Notes: generated from the letters alone by a model not told the origin. Positions 1 to 10,664 are shown, counted from the first letter of the stretch. The stretch: 64,000 nt of DNA from Colocasia esculenta (GCA_014218235.1 CM024758.1:105685698-105749697), one strand, 5' to 3'. Translations and numbers: made by a program.

Positions 1-1455
1 TCATTCAGCCTTTTAATAATGGGCTTCAACTGAATCTTCAGCTGCTTCTCCTTGGGCCTCCTATGTGCTACTCTTTTACTTTTGTTATGTGCCCTTGCAA
101 TGGGCTCCTCGAATTCAACATGCTCTTCATTATTCATAGGGACACTTTCAGTGTGCTCCCCCTGAGGAGCTGCCTCCTCATCAATAGATTGCTCCCCCTC
201 AATAGGAGCATCATCCACTGTTACATATTCATGAGCAACTACTTGCTCCCCTAACTGGGAGCTTCCTCCATCACCTTTTCTGCAGTGTGGCCTGATGCCA
301 CAGCTTCTGTTACTTGATCATCACTAATTAATGGCTCCCCTAGAGTGCTTTGGATGGAGTCCAGTACATCCCTAAGTACTGAGGTTACTCGAGAAGAAGG
401 AGGAACAACTTCTGAACATTGCCCAATGGGCTCAATCAATTCTTGCGGAATGTCCTCTATCCTGCTGATGGAATCTGCTGCTGCTGGCTCCTCTTTACCT
501 ACTAGGACTGCTGCTGCTGCTGGTGGTACTTCTACTTCTACTGCTGGTGCTTCTTGAACCATGTTCTTCTACTTCCAGTGTTGCTGCTGGTGCTTCTTGA
601 ACCAAAGGAACTGCTCCGGCTGCTGCTTCTTCTGCTGGTGCTGTTGCTGCTGCTTCTTTTGAAGTCTTTGTCTATACACCATTTACAACTGAAAATCCGC
701 TCTTCCTTAAATTTCTGCTGCGGATTGCCTGCCCCATTTTCTATACAACTGCTGCAGACAGATTAATGCCAATATGTTTAAAGATCTTGGTGAGTAGATG
801 AGCATAAGGCAGGGACACATTTAATTTGCTCTTCGTGTCCCAAATCTGAGCATGGGCAAACCTCATTCGCTCCAAGATAACCTCGGCCATGTTTATCTCC
901 TGGTTCTGAATGGCCCAGAACATCATGTCCGAATCTGCTTTGGTGCCGGTTGAGAAGGTAGCACTCCTCGGAACCAAGATTTGACAAACAATAAAGTGCA
1001 GTAAGCGATTGAACGCATTCATCTAGTTAATATCCAACTTCCCATCCTTCAGCTTGAACTCGGGACCAACAATACCTAGCCCCTTTGCCTGGGTGTCAAC
1101 AATGTGTACCCCACTGTGACCGGTGGTGCAAACTCCAAATAAGGACTTCAAAAGATCATAAGTGATTCTTATTGGGATTCCTTTGACAAAAGAAGTCAAG
1201 GATCCATCCTCCTCAGTCCTCAAACAAACGAAGAAAGCCTTCACCAAATCTGGATAGCTTACCTCAAAGAAAGTTGCGATTTCTGTCCATTTCATCCTAT
1301 CCATGGCTGCCACGATGCTGTGCATCCCATATTTCTCCAAATCTGCAATATCCACAGAGCTTCGTCTTCACGGAGATAAATCTTTCCTGCTGCTCTGCTG
1401 ACAGGAACTCAGTTCCGTAGCCCCCGACGCTCCCGGAAACACCAGAAGAAGCCAT
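1..1455 (-). pseudogene. Third ORF downstream of pol (env-like / putative plant transposon protein), Copia-A
   Basis: Reading leftward, the frame opens at the ATG at about 1455 (MASSGVSGSVGGYGTEF) and breaks by a one-base shift near 1360. It continues through 1355-1023 and, after a single in-frame TAG at 1023-1025, through 1022-741. This globular part (motifs MDIADLEKYGMHSIVAAMD and MNAFNRLLHF) resembles the domain usually labelled putative plant transposon protein that accompanies SIRE-type elements. A long Ala/Glu/Pro-rich tract follows with a repeated VQEAPA unit (about 690-251). A charged tail rich in Lys/Arg runs off the window at position 1. No signal peptide or membrane segment is visible, so an envelope role is not supported here. 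Function unknown. Confidence 0.65.
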
Positions 1456-1865
1456 GAAGTTGAACGAGAAAGGTTTCTGGAGGATTGGAAAGAGGATTGG
1501 AACAGAAACCCTCAAGAAATTTCTGGCAGGAAACAGTTGAAATCTTCAAATCTCAGGGAGTCGATGCCGGAGTCGATAGGGTATCGCCTTAGGCAGGTAG
1601 AAGAAGATGAAGGCAGGATGTGAATCGTTGCCACACAGATTTCGGGATGTATTAAAAGAGTAAAGTAACGTTTTCAAAATAGAGGGGGTATGATGGCAGA
1701 AAAGGAAAAAATGACCAGTTTGATGGAAATAAATTCTTTTAAAATTTACGAACCGTCAAGGATATTTAAACAAGCATGCAACATTTGGAATTTTGCTTAA
1801 ATTCAAGGAGGAAAAATAATTGATATTCTGAATATTAATATCTCAGTTTTATACAGATGATTCTT
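1456..1865. other. Spacer between pol and ORF3 of Copia-A
   Basis: About 0.4 kb of AT-rich sequence between the end of RNase H and the ATG of the third ORF. I see no coding frame. It would form the leader of ORF3 if that ORF had its own transcript or a spliced one. Confidence 0.5.
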
Positions 1866-3647
1866 TCACAATTTACACATGTCTAATTCCCTTCTAAGAG
1901 AAGTAAATCTCTCTTCAGGTAAGGCCTTTGTGAATATATCTGCTAACTGATTATTAGTATCAATGAAAGAAATATCTATGTTACCATTAGCTACATGATC
2001 GTGAATGAAATGATATCTAACGTCAATGTGTTTAGTCCTTAAATGTTGTACTGGATTCTTCGTTAGATTTATAGCACTGGTGTTGTCGCACAATAAAGGA
2101 ATTGTCTTGATATGGAGTCCATAATCCTCAAGCTGCTGTTTGATCCACAGTAGTTGTGTGCAACAGCTTCCAGCAGCCACGTACTCAGCTTCAGCTGTAG
2201 ACAATGCTACTGAATTTTGCTTTTTTGAGGACCATGACATCAGACATCTTGCAAGAAATTGACAACAGCCACTGGTGCTATTTCTATCTATTTTGTATCC
2301 AGCGTAGTCAGCATCAGAGTATCCTATTAAATTGATTTCACATGACTTTGGATACCATAAACCTAAATCATGGGTTTTAGCTAAATATCTAAAGATTGTT
2401 TTGACACTAATTAAATGAGATTCTTTAGGGTCTGCCTGATACCTAGCACACATGCATACACTAAACAGTATGTCGGGTCTACTGGCAGTTAAGTAAAGTA
2501 GTGAACCTATCATACCTCTGTAGATCTTTTGGTCTACTTTCTTACCATCCTTATCACTGTCCATTCTTGTTGATGTGCTCATAGGCGTTGACAGTGCCTT
2601 CCTATTTTCGAATCCAAATTTCTTTAGCAACTTCTTGGTGTACTTGGCTTGATAGATGTAAGTTCCTTCCTTTCCTTGTTTGATTTGCAATCCAAGGAAG
2701 TAGTTGAGCTCCCCCATCATGCTCATCTAGAATTCTCCCTGCATGAGCTTTTCAAAATACTTGCAAAGGGATTCATCAATAGAACCAAATATTATATCAT
2801 CAACATATATTTCAACAAGCAAAATATGTTTGACTTTAGACTTAACAAATAATGTACTATCTACTTGACCTCTAATGAAACCATAGTTGAATAGAAATGA
2901 ACTTAAACGTTCATACCATGCTCTTGGAGCTTGTTTTAATCCATATAATGCTTTGTGCAACTTAAATACATGATTTGGAAAATCAATGTCATCAAAACCT
3001 GGAGGTTGTTCTACATAAACTTCCTCCTTAATAAAACCATTTAGAAAAGCTGATTTAACATCCATTTGAAATAATTTCAAGTCTAATGCGGATGCATAGG
3101 CAAGTAGAATCCTAATAGCCTTAAGTCTAGCTATAGGTGCGTAGGTTTCATCAAAATCTATGCCTTCCTCTTGGGAATAGCCTTGAGCTACCAATCTGGC
3201 CTTGTTTCTTATGATCACACCAACTTCATCCAATTTATTTCTGAACACCCATTTGGTGCCAATCACTGGATGATCTGATGGTCTAGGAACAAGTGAACAT
3301 ACATGGTTTCTCTTGAACTGATTCAGTTCATCTTGCATGGACAAAATCCAAGATTCATCAGTGAGTACTTCATTGACTGTCCTAGGCTCTATTTGCGAGG
3401 CAAAAGCTAAATAATCACATGGAATTACATTACCTCTTGTCCTTATCCCTACAAATGGATTACCAATGATGTTTTCTGGTGGGTGATCTTTCTTATATCT
3501 ACATTCATTTGGAAGATTTTCATGTAAAATGTCCTTTTGTTGCAGGGCTTCCAGAGGTGGATATTCCTTGTCCTCGATAGATGTATTCTTTAATTTCTTG
3601 GACAATTCTTCTGCATCATCAATATCACTATCTTCTTCCTCTCTCAA
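1866..3647 (-). pseudogene. Reverse transcriptase and RNase H of Copia-A pol
   Basis: Two abutting frames in the same phase. The first (3647-2727, 306 residues) holds the copia RT with TKWVFRNKLDE, the QMDVKSAFLNG block and catalytic YVDD at residues 281-284. It ends at a TAG (2727-2729) directly before MSMMGEL. Copia-2 has Glu at this point (QTEFEMSLMGDL), so a single substitution probably made the stop. The second frame (2726-1866, 286 residues) contains the RT connection and RNase H, with SDADYAG, STAEAEYVA and LLCDNTSAI carrying the acidic catalytic residues, and ends in the family tail LRRELDMCKL. Apart from the stop, this is the best preserved part of the element. Confidence 0.9.
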
Positions 3648-3659
3648 GGAAGGGTTAGT

Positions 3660-4661
3660 TTAATCAAAAATGATGTGTACTGATTGTTCAATTAATAAAG
3701 TATGATTATTAAATACTCTATAGCCTTTAGGTTTAGAAGCATACCCCATGAATATACCTTCATCCGATTTTGCATCTAATTTACCGATATCTCTTTTGCC
3801 GTTGTTGTGGATGAAACATGGACATCTGAATGTCTTGAAATGACTGATCTTCGGCTTCTTTCCCTTGTACATTCGGCTTCTTTCCCTTGTACAGTTCATA
3901 TGCTGTTTTCTTCAAGATAGACCTGGTCATCACTCTATTGATAATGTAACATGCTGTGTTGACTGCTTCAACCCAAAAATACCTTGGCAAATCATATTCT
4001 GATAACATTGTCCTTGCCATATCCAACAGGGTTCTGTTCTTCCTCTCAACAACTCCATTTTGCTGTGGTGTCAGTGTTGAGAAATTGTGTTCTATCCCTT
4101 GGTCATCACAGAACTTGGCAAATTTTTCATTTTGGAATTCTCCTCCATGATCTGAGCGGATCCCAATAATGCTGAATTTTTGTCTTTCTGTACCTTCTTG
4201 CTGAAGTTTACAAAACTGTCAAATGTATCATCTTTGTGCTCCAAGAAGGATACCCAAGTGAATCTGGAGTAATCATCTACTATAACAAATCCAAAATTCT
4301 TTCCTCCAAGACCGGTGGTCCTCATTGGCCCAAATAAATCGATATATAAAAGTTCTAAGGGTTTAGAGGTTGTTACCATAGTTTTCGACTTGAAGGATGA
4401 CTTGGTGTGCTTTCCTTTTGCACATGGTCTGCAGATACTATTCAATTTTGTACTTACTTTTGGTAGGCCTTCCACCAAGCTTCTCTTGATCAATTTTCTC
4501 ATGCCATCAAGACTGCAATGACCTAGTCTTTGGTGCCACAGTTTTGTTGACTGCTCTTTATTTGCTGCCAAACAAATGTCCTGATCTTTTAGTTCTTCTA
4601 GATAAATCACGTACAGGTTCTTTTCTCTATTGGCTTCAAAGATGATTGCACCATCCTTCAT
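3660..4661 (-). pseudogene. Integrase of Copia-A pol, frameshifted
   Basis: Begins with the GAG-pre-integrase region holding the HHCC zinc site (WHQRLGH, then CRPCAKGK). The rve core follows (ELLYIDLFGP and VDDYSRFTW). The frame slips near 4190. It re-enters at 4026 (MDMARTMLSEYDLPRYFW) and breaks again at a 22-bp tandem duplication (3851-3894), after which FKTFRCPCFIHNNGKRDIGK continues in another phase. It would insert the element cDNA into chromosomes, but this copy cannot make a continuous protein. Confidence 0.85.
3851..3894. repeat. 22-bp tandem duplication inside integrase
   Basis: The 22-base unit beginning TCGGCTTCTTTCCC at 3851 is repeated immediately at 3873. Because 22 is not a multiple of three, the duplication alone explains the phase change between the two integrase frames that meet here (both contain YKGKKP). 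Confidence 0.85.
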
Positions 4662-4957
4662 AATGCTACACTTTGACTCTTGAAATCTGATTTGATGTTC
4701 TTTGTCGCACAGCTGGCTGATACTGATGAGGTTGTGCTTCAGTCCCTTGACGCATAGAACTTCTTCAATGACTGTCTTGCCTTTGATGCCTACTGAACCA
4801 CTGCCTATTACAGTCCCTTTTCCATTATCTCCATAGGTAACTGTACCTTCTTCAGCTTTTTAATGGGAAAATAGCTTCCTGTTCCCTGACATGTGCCTTA
4901 AGGAACTGCTGTCTAAATACCATTTGGATGCTCGAAGGTTTCCCTGCATTAAAAACA
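4662..4957 (-). pseudogene. Aspartic protease region of Copia-A with altered active site
   Basis: The frame reads KWYLDSSSLRHMSGN where the family has W-x-LDSGCSRHMTG (compare Copia-2). The catalytic Asp-Ser-Gly is therefore Asp-Ser-Ser (codons 4905-4913). A TAA stop follows at 4860-4862, after which the frame continues (EGTVTYGDNGKGTVIGSG) to the conserved HNLISISQLCDK block and into the integrase frame. The pol frame is -1 relative to the preceding gag frame. Confidence 0.8.
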
Positions 4958-5462
4958 TTAAGCTTTAGGTACCCAAGTTCTTTTGGGTCCTGGTTGGTTA
5001 GTGTCATCATTTTTCATTTTGATTACCCATATTTTATGTTTAGTAGGACATGATACTTTAATATGACCTAGCTTATTGCAATGACTACAACAAGACATCT
5101 TAGTTACTTTTTCAGTTGGTGTGTATTTAAGATTTGCCTTGTATGTTGTGTCTTGTTTAGGTACAAATTTAGGTGTAGGATATATTTTAGGATAAACTTT
5201 AGTTTCTTCGTTATCTGGGGGTGTATAACCTAATCCATGTTTCTTTTTACCTGACCGTCTAGCACCTTTCAATATTAATCTAGTTTTACCGTTTGTAAAT
5301 TTTTCTAGAGTGCTTGATAATTTTCATTTTTTGTGGTTAACGTGTTGACTTCTTATTTTAAATTATTTACTATTTCTTGATTTTCCAATAGGTGTAATCA
5401 TCTCCATCGAACAGCGGTGGCCTGTTGACTGACTGACATTCGGAGTGATCTTGGGCTGCCAT
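4958..5462 (-). pseudogene. Gag of Copia-A with large internal deletion
   Basis: The ATG at 5462 opens MAAQDHSECQSVNRPPLFDG, the normal start of SIRE-type gag. After about 30 residues the sequence passes straight to a coiled-coil remnant and then to a 104-residue frame (5272-4958). That frame contains KHGLGY, one CCHC zinc knuckle (CSHCNKLGHIKVSC, 5048-5089) and the gag-end motif TWVPKA. The capsid core that Copia-2 shows at this place is missing, so this copy could move only with help in trans. Known role of the family: capsid assembly and RNA packaging. Confidence 0.75.
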
Positions 5463-5513
5463 TTGATCTTTTCTCTTCAGATCGTTGGATCTTCTTCTTT
5501 GTCGAAGAGACTA

Positions 5514-5525
5514 GCTCTGATACCA
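5514..5525 (-). promoter_or_regulatory. Primer binding site, initiator Met tRNA (Copia-A)
   Basis: The minus strand reads TGGTATCAGAGC two bases inside the LTR edge at 5528. It is complementary to the 3' end of plant initiator Met tRNA and marks the start of minus-strand DNA synthesis. Confidence 0.9.
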
Positions 5526-5551
5526 CTTGTTGCCCAGCTAGTAAGCCCAGA

Positions 5552-5564
5552 GGGGGGGGGGGGG
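5552..5564. repeat. Homopolymer G13 near the U5 end of the Copia-A LTR
   Basis: Thirteen G on the plus strand (C in element sense), about 25 bases from the LTR end. Copia-2 has a similar tract at the same relative place in both of its LTRs. Confidence 0.9.
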
Positions 5565-6211
5565 TGAATGGGATTCTTAAAATTATTCAGAACCAAAAAT
5601 ATGTTCACAAAATAGTCACACAAAACACACTTCGATAGTTTTTAGTGTTAGTAAAGATAAACAGCAAACACATAAAGGCAATCACACTACATAAAGATTA
5701 TCCTGGTTCGGATCCCCTCTCCTGAGGATTCCTACGTCTAGTCCCTGAGCAATATCTCAGGATTTCACTACCCAAGGGTACAGTCCCCCTAATGGACCCT
5801 TACACACCTAGCCGCAGCTGGTCTTATCTTCATAACCTGAAGGGGAATTACAACACCCTGGATACCACCAGGTCATCCTTCTACGTGAAGGGAACACACA
5901 CCCTGAAACCCCCAGGTCTTCCTTCAACACGAAGGGAAAGATCACAGGAATGAGGAAATGAATACAAGCCGCTAGATCAAGCTTATATAATGCTAGATCT
6001 GAAGCTAAGACTGAGAAAGAAAGGATCTACAGAATTGATATCTCTCAGTACAAGAGATCCTCTCAAGGATCTTCACTAATCTCAGAGAGCAAGAGCTAGA
6101 ACAGATGTGAGTGAAAAACTTGGCTCTTCAGTTTTCTCACAGAAGACTTGAAAAATTGTTGAAAGCGTTGTCTCTCTATTCAAGGTGTCTTCTTCTGGAG
6201 CTTCAGTCTTC

Positions 6212-6219
6212 TTTATATA
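6212..6219 (-). promoter_or_regulatory. Candidate TATA box in the Copia-A LTR
   Basis: Minus strand TATATAAAG, downstream of the repeat-filled U3 and about 0.7 kb before the LTR end. It is the best TATA match at a plausible place; another TATATAAG lies near 5990. Transcription start not determined. Confidence 0.45.
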
Positions 6220-6990
6220 TCTTCTATTTGAAATTTGAACGTTGAAGTGCCATTTGTCTCTAAGCTTTTGTTTACGTTAGACTGCATGTCACTGTAGAGC
6301 TTCTTGTTCGACAGTCTTTAGCTTTCCATGCACGCAACAGGAAAAGGATCTTCTTTGATATCCGTTATCTTCCATGTTGTCCAACATTGTATTGAGGTGC
6401 GCTGTCAGAGACCTACACGCATTAAATGCTAAAACAGTAGACAACTAGGCTGTCTCTTGTTGTCAGTCAACGTTAGATTGATTTTATATCAAAAAGGAAG
6501 TTTCATTCTGTTGTTCTAAAAAGATGTTTACAGTGTAAGCATGGAAATAGAAGATATCGTTTTGCATGTACTGTAGTGATACATTCAGTCATAATAAATG
6601 CATGGTTGTCAGAAATATATACATGAAGACTTTGACTTTTCAACGAACTCAGAAATGAGTTCAAATATCAAATCGTTATATTCCATGAAATCGTTACATG
6701 CATGACTTATGAAATCGTTAGGCAAATGAGTTGATATCCATATAAATCGTTGTGCACTTATAAGCAAACCGATGCACATACAAATCGTTTTAACTCTATA
6801 ATCAAATCGTTATGAGTAAGTTGTCAGAGACAAAACGATGTGAGCAAATCGTTGTTTGCTGTATCAAATCGTTACGGCGACTAAGTCGTTAAGTAACTAA
6901 GCGAATCGTTATAGTGACAGAGTCGTTGTGTAACTTATCGAATCGTTACAAGGATCAAATCATTATGACGGTATAGGCAAATCGTTGTTT

Positions 6991-7323
6991 CACTTAAGAA
7001 ATCGATGTGAGAGCAAATTGTTGTTCTCACTTAAGAAATCGATGTGAGAGCAAATCATTGTTCTCACTTAAGAAATCGATGTGAGAGCGAATCGTTGTTC
7101 TTACTTAAGAAATCGATGTGAGAGCGAATCATTGTTCTCACTTAAGAAATCGTTGTGAGAGCAAATCGTTGTTCTCACTTAAGAAATCGATGTGAGAGCG
7201 AATTGTTGTTCTCACTTAAGAAATCGATGTGAGAGCAAATCATTGTTCTCACTTAAGAAATCGTTGTGAGAGCAAATCGTTGTTCTCACTTAAGAAATCG
7301 ATGTGAGAGCAAATCGTTGTGAA
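6991..7323. repeat. 37-bp tandem array, nine units, in Copia-A U3
   Basis: Units start at 6991, 7028, 7065, 7102, 7139, 7176, 7213, 7250 and 7287, exactly 37 bases apart. Each contains CACTTAAGAAATCG and a GAGAGCAAATCGTTG block, so each unit carries two ATCG-type words. The alternation of ATCGATGTG with ATCGTTGTG is the main variation. There is no unique spacer between units. Confidence 0.95.
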
Positions 7324-7700
7324 CTAAGTCGATATGCTTTCTTAGCGAAACATTGTGGAAGCAAATCGTTTCGATCTCAAAATCGACCAGACACTTATGA
7401 AATCATTATGATGCCCAAAACGATAGAACATACACCGAATCCTTATGTGTATGAATCGTTATGAAAGAAAGGAAATCGTTACAGCATACAGAAAATCGAT
7501 GTGTACTTAGAGAAATTGCATGCTTTGAACTTACATTGCTACAAAGTAAATGATACTTACCCATTTAGCTTGTTATTCTTTGTTTCATTTCCTGTACTCA
7601 AATATCATAGAAAATATGTTAGATTAAACTTTGTTTTAGTTTTGTTAATCACCAAAATGAATATGTAATTAATTTAAATTACATGGGGATAAACTGATCA

Positions 7701-8264
7701 TCAATTAAGTTCTTCTTGCATGGCTAATATTCAAGATTCATCAGACAGTGCTTCATTGACTGTCTTATTTGATATACAAAGGCTAAATAATCACATGGGA
7801 TTACGTTACCTCTAGTTCTTACCCCAACCGATGGATCTCCAATAATGTTATCCAATGGGTGATCCTTCTTGTATCTCCATTCTTTTGGAAGATTATCTTG
7901 TGATATATCTTTTTGCTGTAGATCTTCCAAGGGTGGATCTTCCTTGTCCTCGATGGATGTGTTCTTTAATTTCTTGGACAATTCATCTGGATCATCAACA
8001 TCACTATCTACTTCCTTTCTCAAGGAAGGGTTAGTTTCATGAAAGATAACATGTACTATTTGTTCAATTAGTAAACTATGCTTATTAAATACTCTATAAC
8101 CTTTGAGATTAGAAGCATACCCCATAAAAATACCTTCATCGGATTTGGAGTCTAGCTTACCAATATCCCTTTTTCCGTTGTTGTGGATGAAGCATGGACA
8201 TCCAAAAGTTCTGAAATGACTAATCTTTGGCTTCTTCTGCTTGAATAGCTCGTATGCAGTCTGT
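7701..8264 (-). pseudogene. Pol fragment of a second copy, Copia-A' (integrase end to RT start)
   Basis: Minus-strand sequence parallel to 3300-3900 of Copia-A. It contains MGYASNLKGYRVFNKHSLLIEQ, the acidic linker, and the GVRTRGNVIPCDYLAFVYQI stretch (7724-8125), and continues to 8264 with the CFIHNNGKRDIG-type block upstream. It differs by many substitutions, so it is a separate copy. The left edge is where Copia-A inserted; the right edge is where the A'' LTR begins. Confidence 0.85.
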
Positions 8265-8883
8265 TGATCAGATCATCCCCATATAATTTCATGAATTATA
8301 TATCTATTTTGGTGATTAACAAAATCCTAACAATTAGTATCTAACAAGTTTTTATGAAGCTTAGTGACAGGAAATAAACCAGGCAAAATCAAGCAAAGAC
8401 TTGTAAGTAAATCTTTACATTGTTGTTCTTAATTTTTCAGAGCATGAAATTTCTCGAAGTACACATCGACTCACTTTGAAGCATAACGATTTCATAAGTC
8501 ATCGCAAAGAATAACTCTTTCATAAGTTTCATATCGTTTTAGTTTACATCGATTTCGATCTCAGAACGATTCGCTAAGTGATCGCATCGATTTCGATCTC
8601 AGAACGATTCGACAAGTGAGTATAACGATTTCAATCTCACAACGATTTCGTAAGTAAGCATAACGATTTTCTCTCATAACGATTCGACCAGCGAGTATAA
8701 CGATTTCAATCTCACAATGATTTCGTAAGTGAGCATAACGATTTGCTCTCAAACCAATTCGACAGGTGAGTATAATGATTTCAATCTCACAACGATTTCG
8801 TAAGTGAGCATAACGATTTGCTTATAGTGTTATAACGATTTGGTTATAACGATTTGCTCTTAACAATTTGGTTATAATGATTT
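8265..8883 (+). repeat. LTR of a third family member (A''), first part
   Basis: Begins TGATCAGATCATCCCC, matching in reverse complement the outer end of the Copia-A LTR (about 7500-7700), so it is oriented opposite to Copia-A. It then enters AACGATT-rich U3 sequence and is cut at 8883 by Gypsy-B; the same motif-rich sequence resumes at 54858. The five bases before it are TCTGT; the partner duplication is outside the window. Confidence 0.8.
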
Positions 8884-9389
8884 TGTAACGCCCCTCTTAG
8901 ACCCAGTACAGTTATACCAACTCACATTGGATCTAACAGAGGTATTACAGTGGAATAAATCCAACAATTGATGGTACAAGTTGAGATATACACAAATGAC
9001 AAATTAATTCCAATAATAAGCAACAGAACATGGAACTAAGTGATTGTAATCAACATTATACTCAAATGTAAAGTCTAGTGCATAAGAGAAATAACAATAG
9101 TCCCAAATTTATTACATTTCATAGTCCAATTGCATAAAGGAAAATACATATAGTCCTCACATACAAGAGTCACTCTAAACCTCTCAACCAATCTAAGTCT
9201 CCACGTCCTCTCGCTCCGAGTCAGGGTGAACTAACTCTTGAGTGTCCTCTGGTTCTCCTGAAATGTTAAGCAAGTATGAGTCTACAAGACTCAACAAATC
9301 ACATGAAAGACAGTTCACGATATTATAATTATAATAGGTTTTAAAACATGGTAACATATTATCACCCATTTCATTGATATCATATACTC
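8884..9389 (-). repeat. Gypsy-B 3' LTR, segment 1
   Basis: Starts TGTAACGCCCCTCTT and parallels 51952-52458 of the intact LTR. It ends with TACTC (9385-9389), the target duplicated by Copia-2. Confidence 0.95.
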
Positions 9390-10354
9390 TGTAGGATCGA
9401 GGGATTAGGGGAAACGGATCTAGAAGGGGGGGTTGAATAGATCTATAGCCAATTCTTGCGGAAGCTTAATGAGACTTAAAATTACTTTGACTCAGAGATC
9501 TAATTACCACAATAATTTCCAGATCTGATGTGCGAGTGTAAAAAAGGAGGTGTGAGACAATTGAGCAACTGGAGTGAAACCGCAATCCTATGCAATCATC
9601 TAGCGCAAATCAACAAGTCAAACCATTGCACATAGGATTTTTAGGTGGTTTGGAAATCACCCCTGTGATCCCTATGTCCACCCCTCACACAGTGAGGACA
9701 CACTACTGAAAAAATTCGAGTACAACTCACACTAGAGCACGACGACTCCAACACACTTGAGTTCAATGATTCACACACAAACTCTAGAGCACAACCGCTC
9801 CAGAAACTGAGCACACTTTCTCATACACACACTGAGTATTCAACTCAACACAACCGAGCACAATAGCTCACAAACCACAAGCTAGATCAAGATCAACATA
9901 AATCAGATCCTCTAGCAATGATCTGATTCAAGAGAGATTCATTCATAGAAACTTGTGCAACACTTTATGCACAATTCCCATGAATAAACCAGAAGAACAC
10001 TTTCAGAGTTGAGAGGAATAGATACAGTATTTGTTCTTCAATGGAGATCCCTTGCAGAAGGTTGGATTGAAGAGATTCTTGATGCTTTGAATCACTGGGC
10101 GATGCTCTGCTTCAATTGCTTCCGAGTCACCCTCAGATTCTCCTCAATTGATAGCTTCTGCAGGATCTGCTCCCTTGAGAAGTGTTTCAACTTCTTCTGC
10201 AGAGATCTTCTTCACTTCCTTGTGCTTTCCAGGGATGTAGACAGATCACTAGAGCAACAACAGGAGCAGGAATGGGAGATTCCTCTTTTTGCCGCCAAAG
10301 GCTCTTGCTGGAATATTCTGGAGGTCTCTCTTAGCTTGGGGCTAATTAGTGGGG

Positions 10355-10362
10355 TATTTATA
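10355..10362 (-). promoter_or_regulatory. Candidate TATA box of the Copia-2 LTR (3' copy)
   Basis: Minus strand CTATAAATACCCC. In the 5' LTR, the copy that would drive the element, the same place (24584-24591) reads TATGAATA, a weakened box. Confidence 0.55.
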
Positions 10363-10478
10363 GCCCCACATGTCCAATTGTACCCTTGGAGTGCGTGGGC
10401 ACATGATCCAAGACAGATTCCATAGAACCCCAGCCATCCACATGTCCAGATAAAACATAAGTTGAAGTTTCAGCCGGA

Positions 10479-10657
10479 GTGTGTCGACACTACCACTGAG
10501 TGTGTCGACACACTGTCCCATTTGCGCAAAAAGGGTCTTTTGGAAACTGGGTCTAGTGTCGACACTACCATTGACTGTGTCGACACACTTGACCCTGTCT
10601 TCATGAAAAGGCTTCAGGGATAATGACCCATTGTCGACACCATCAATGGATGTGTCA
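10479..10657. repeat. GTGTCGACAC palindrome cluster, Copia-2 3' LTR
   Basis: Five GTCGAC-centred words in two pairs plus one. The stretch 10502-10569, from GTGTCGACACACTGTCCCA to TAGTGTCGACACTACC, aligns with the module found in the Gypsy-D and -E LTRs. Confidence 0.9.
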
Positions 10658-10664
10658 ATATTCC

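Larger units (their letters stand above)
1..7700 (-). mobile_element. Copia-A, SIRE-like LTR retrotransposon, 3' end outside window
   Basis: A Ty1/copia element on the minus strand. In element order it shows the 5' LTR (5528-7700), a Met-tRNA primer site (5514-5525), a truncated gag (4958-5462), protease (4662-4957), integrase (3660-4661), RT and RNase H (1866-3647), then a separate third ORF (1-1455). The order integrase before RT defines copia; the extra ORF after pol suggests the SIRE/Maximus lineage. The 3' LTR lies beyond position 1. The right edge abuts a pol fragment of a related copy, so this element inserted into a relative. It is defective: gag has lost its middle, the protease motif is altered, and there are stops and frameshifts throughout pol. 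Confidence 0.9.
5528..7700 (-). repeat. 5' LTR of Copia-A
   Basis: Bounded by TG at 5528 and CA at 7700 on the plus strand, about 2.17 kb. The inner edge is fixed by the primer site; the outer edge is fixed because copia pol sequence of another copy begins at 7701 and because an inverted LTR start matches it at 8265. The U3 half (about 6660-7510) is filled with dispersed ATCGTT/AACGAT words and contains a regular 37-bp array. A poly-C tract in element sense lies near the U5 end. Confidence 0.85.

Noticed and set aside
554..766. Leu-rich plus-strand frame resembling a membrane protein
   Set aside because: Shadow of the Ala/Glu/Pro-rich minus-strand tract of ORF3, whose reverse complement yields Leu codons.
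1..1455. ORF3 as a captured host gene or a true viral envelope
   Set aside because: The same kind of ORF occurs in both copia families at the same place, so it is an element gene; no signal peptide, membrane segment or fusion motif is visible to support an envelope.
6991..7323. Possible CRISPR-like array
   Set aside because: Units are directly tandem with no unique spacers, and the sequence lies in a plant retrotransposon LTR.
10009..10425. 138-residue frame in the Copia-2 LTR, repeated at 24237-24578
   Set aside because: Antisense to the element, LTR-borne, no recognisable domain.
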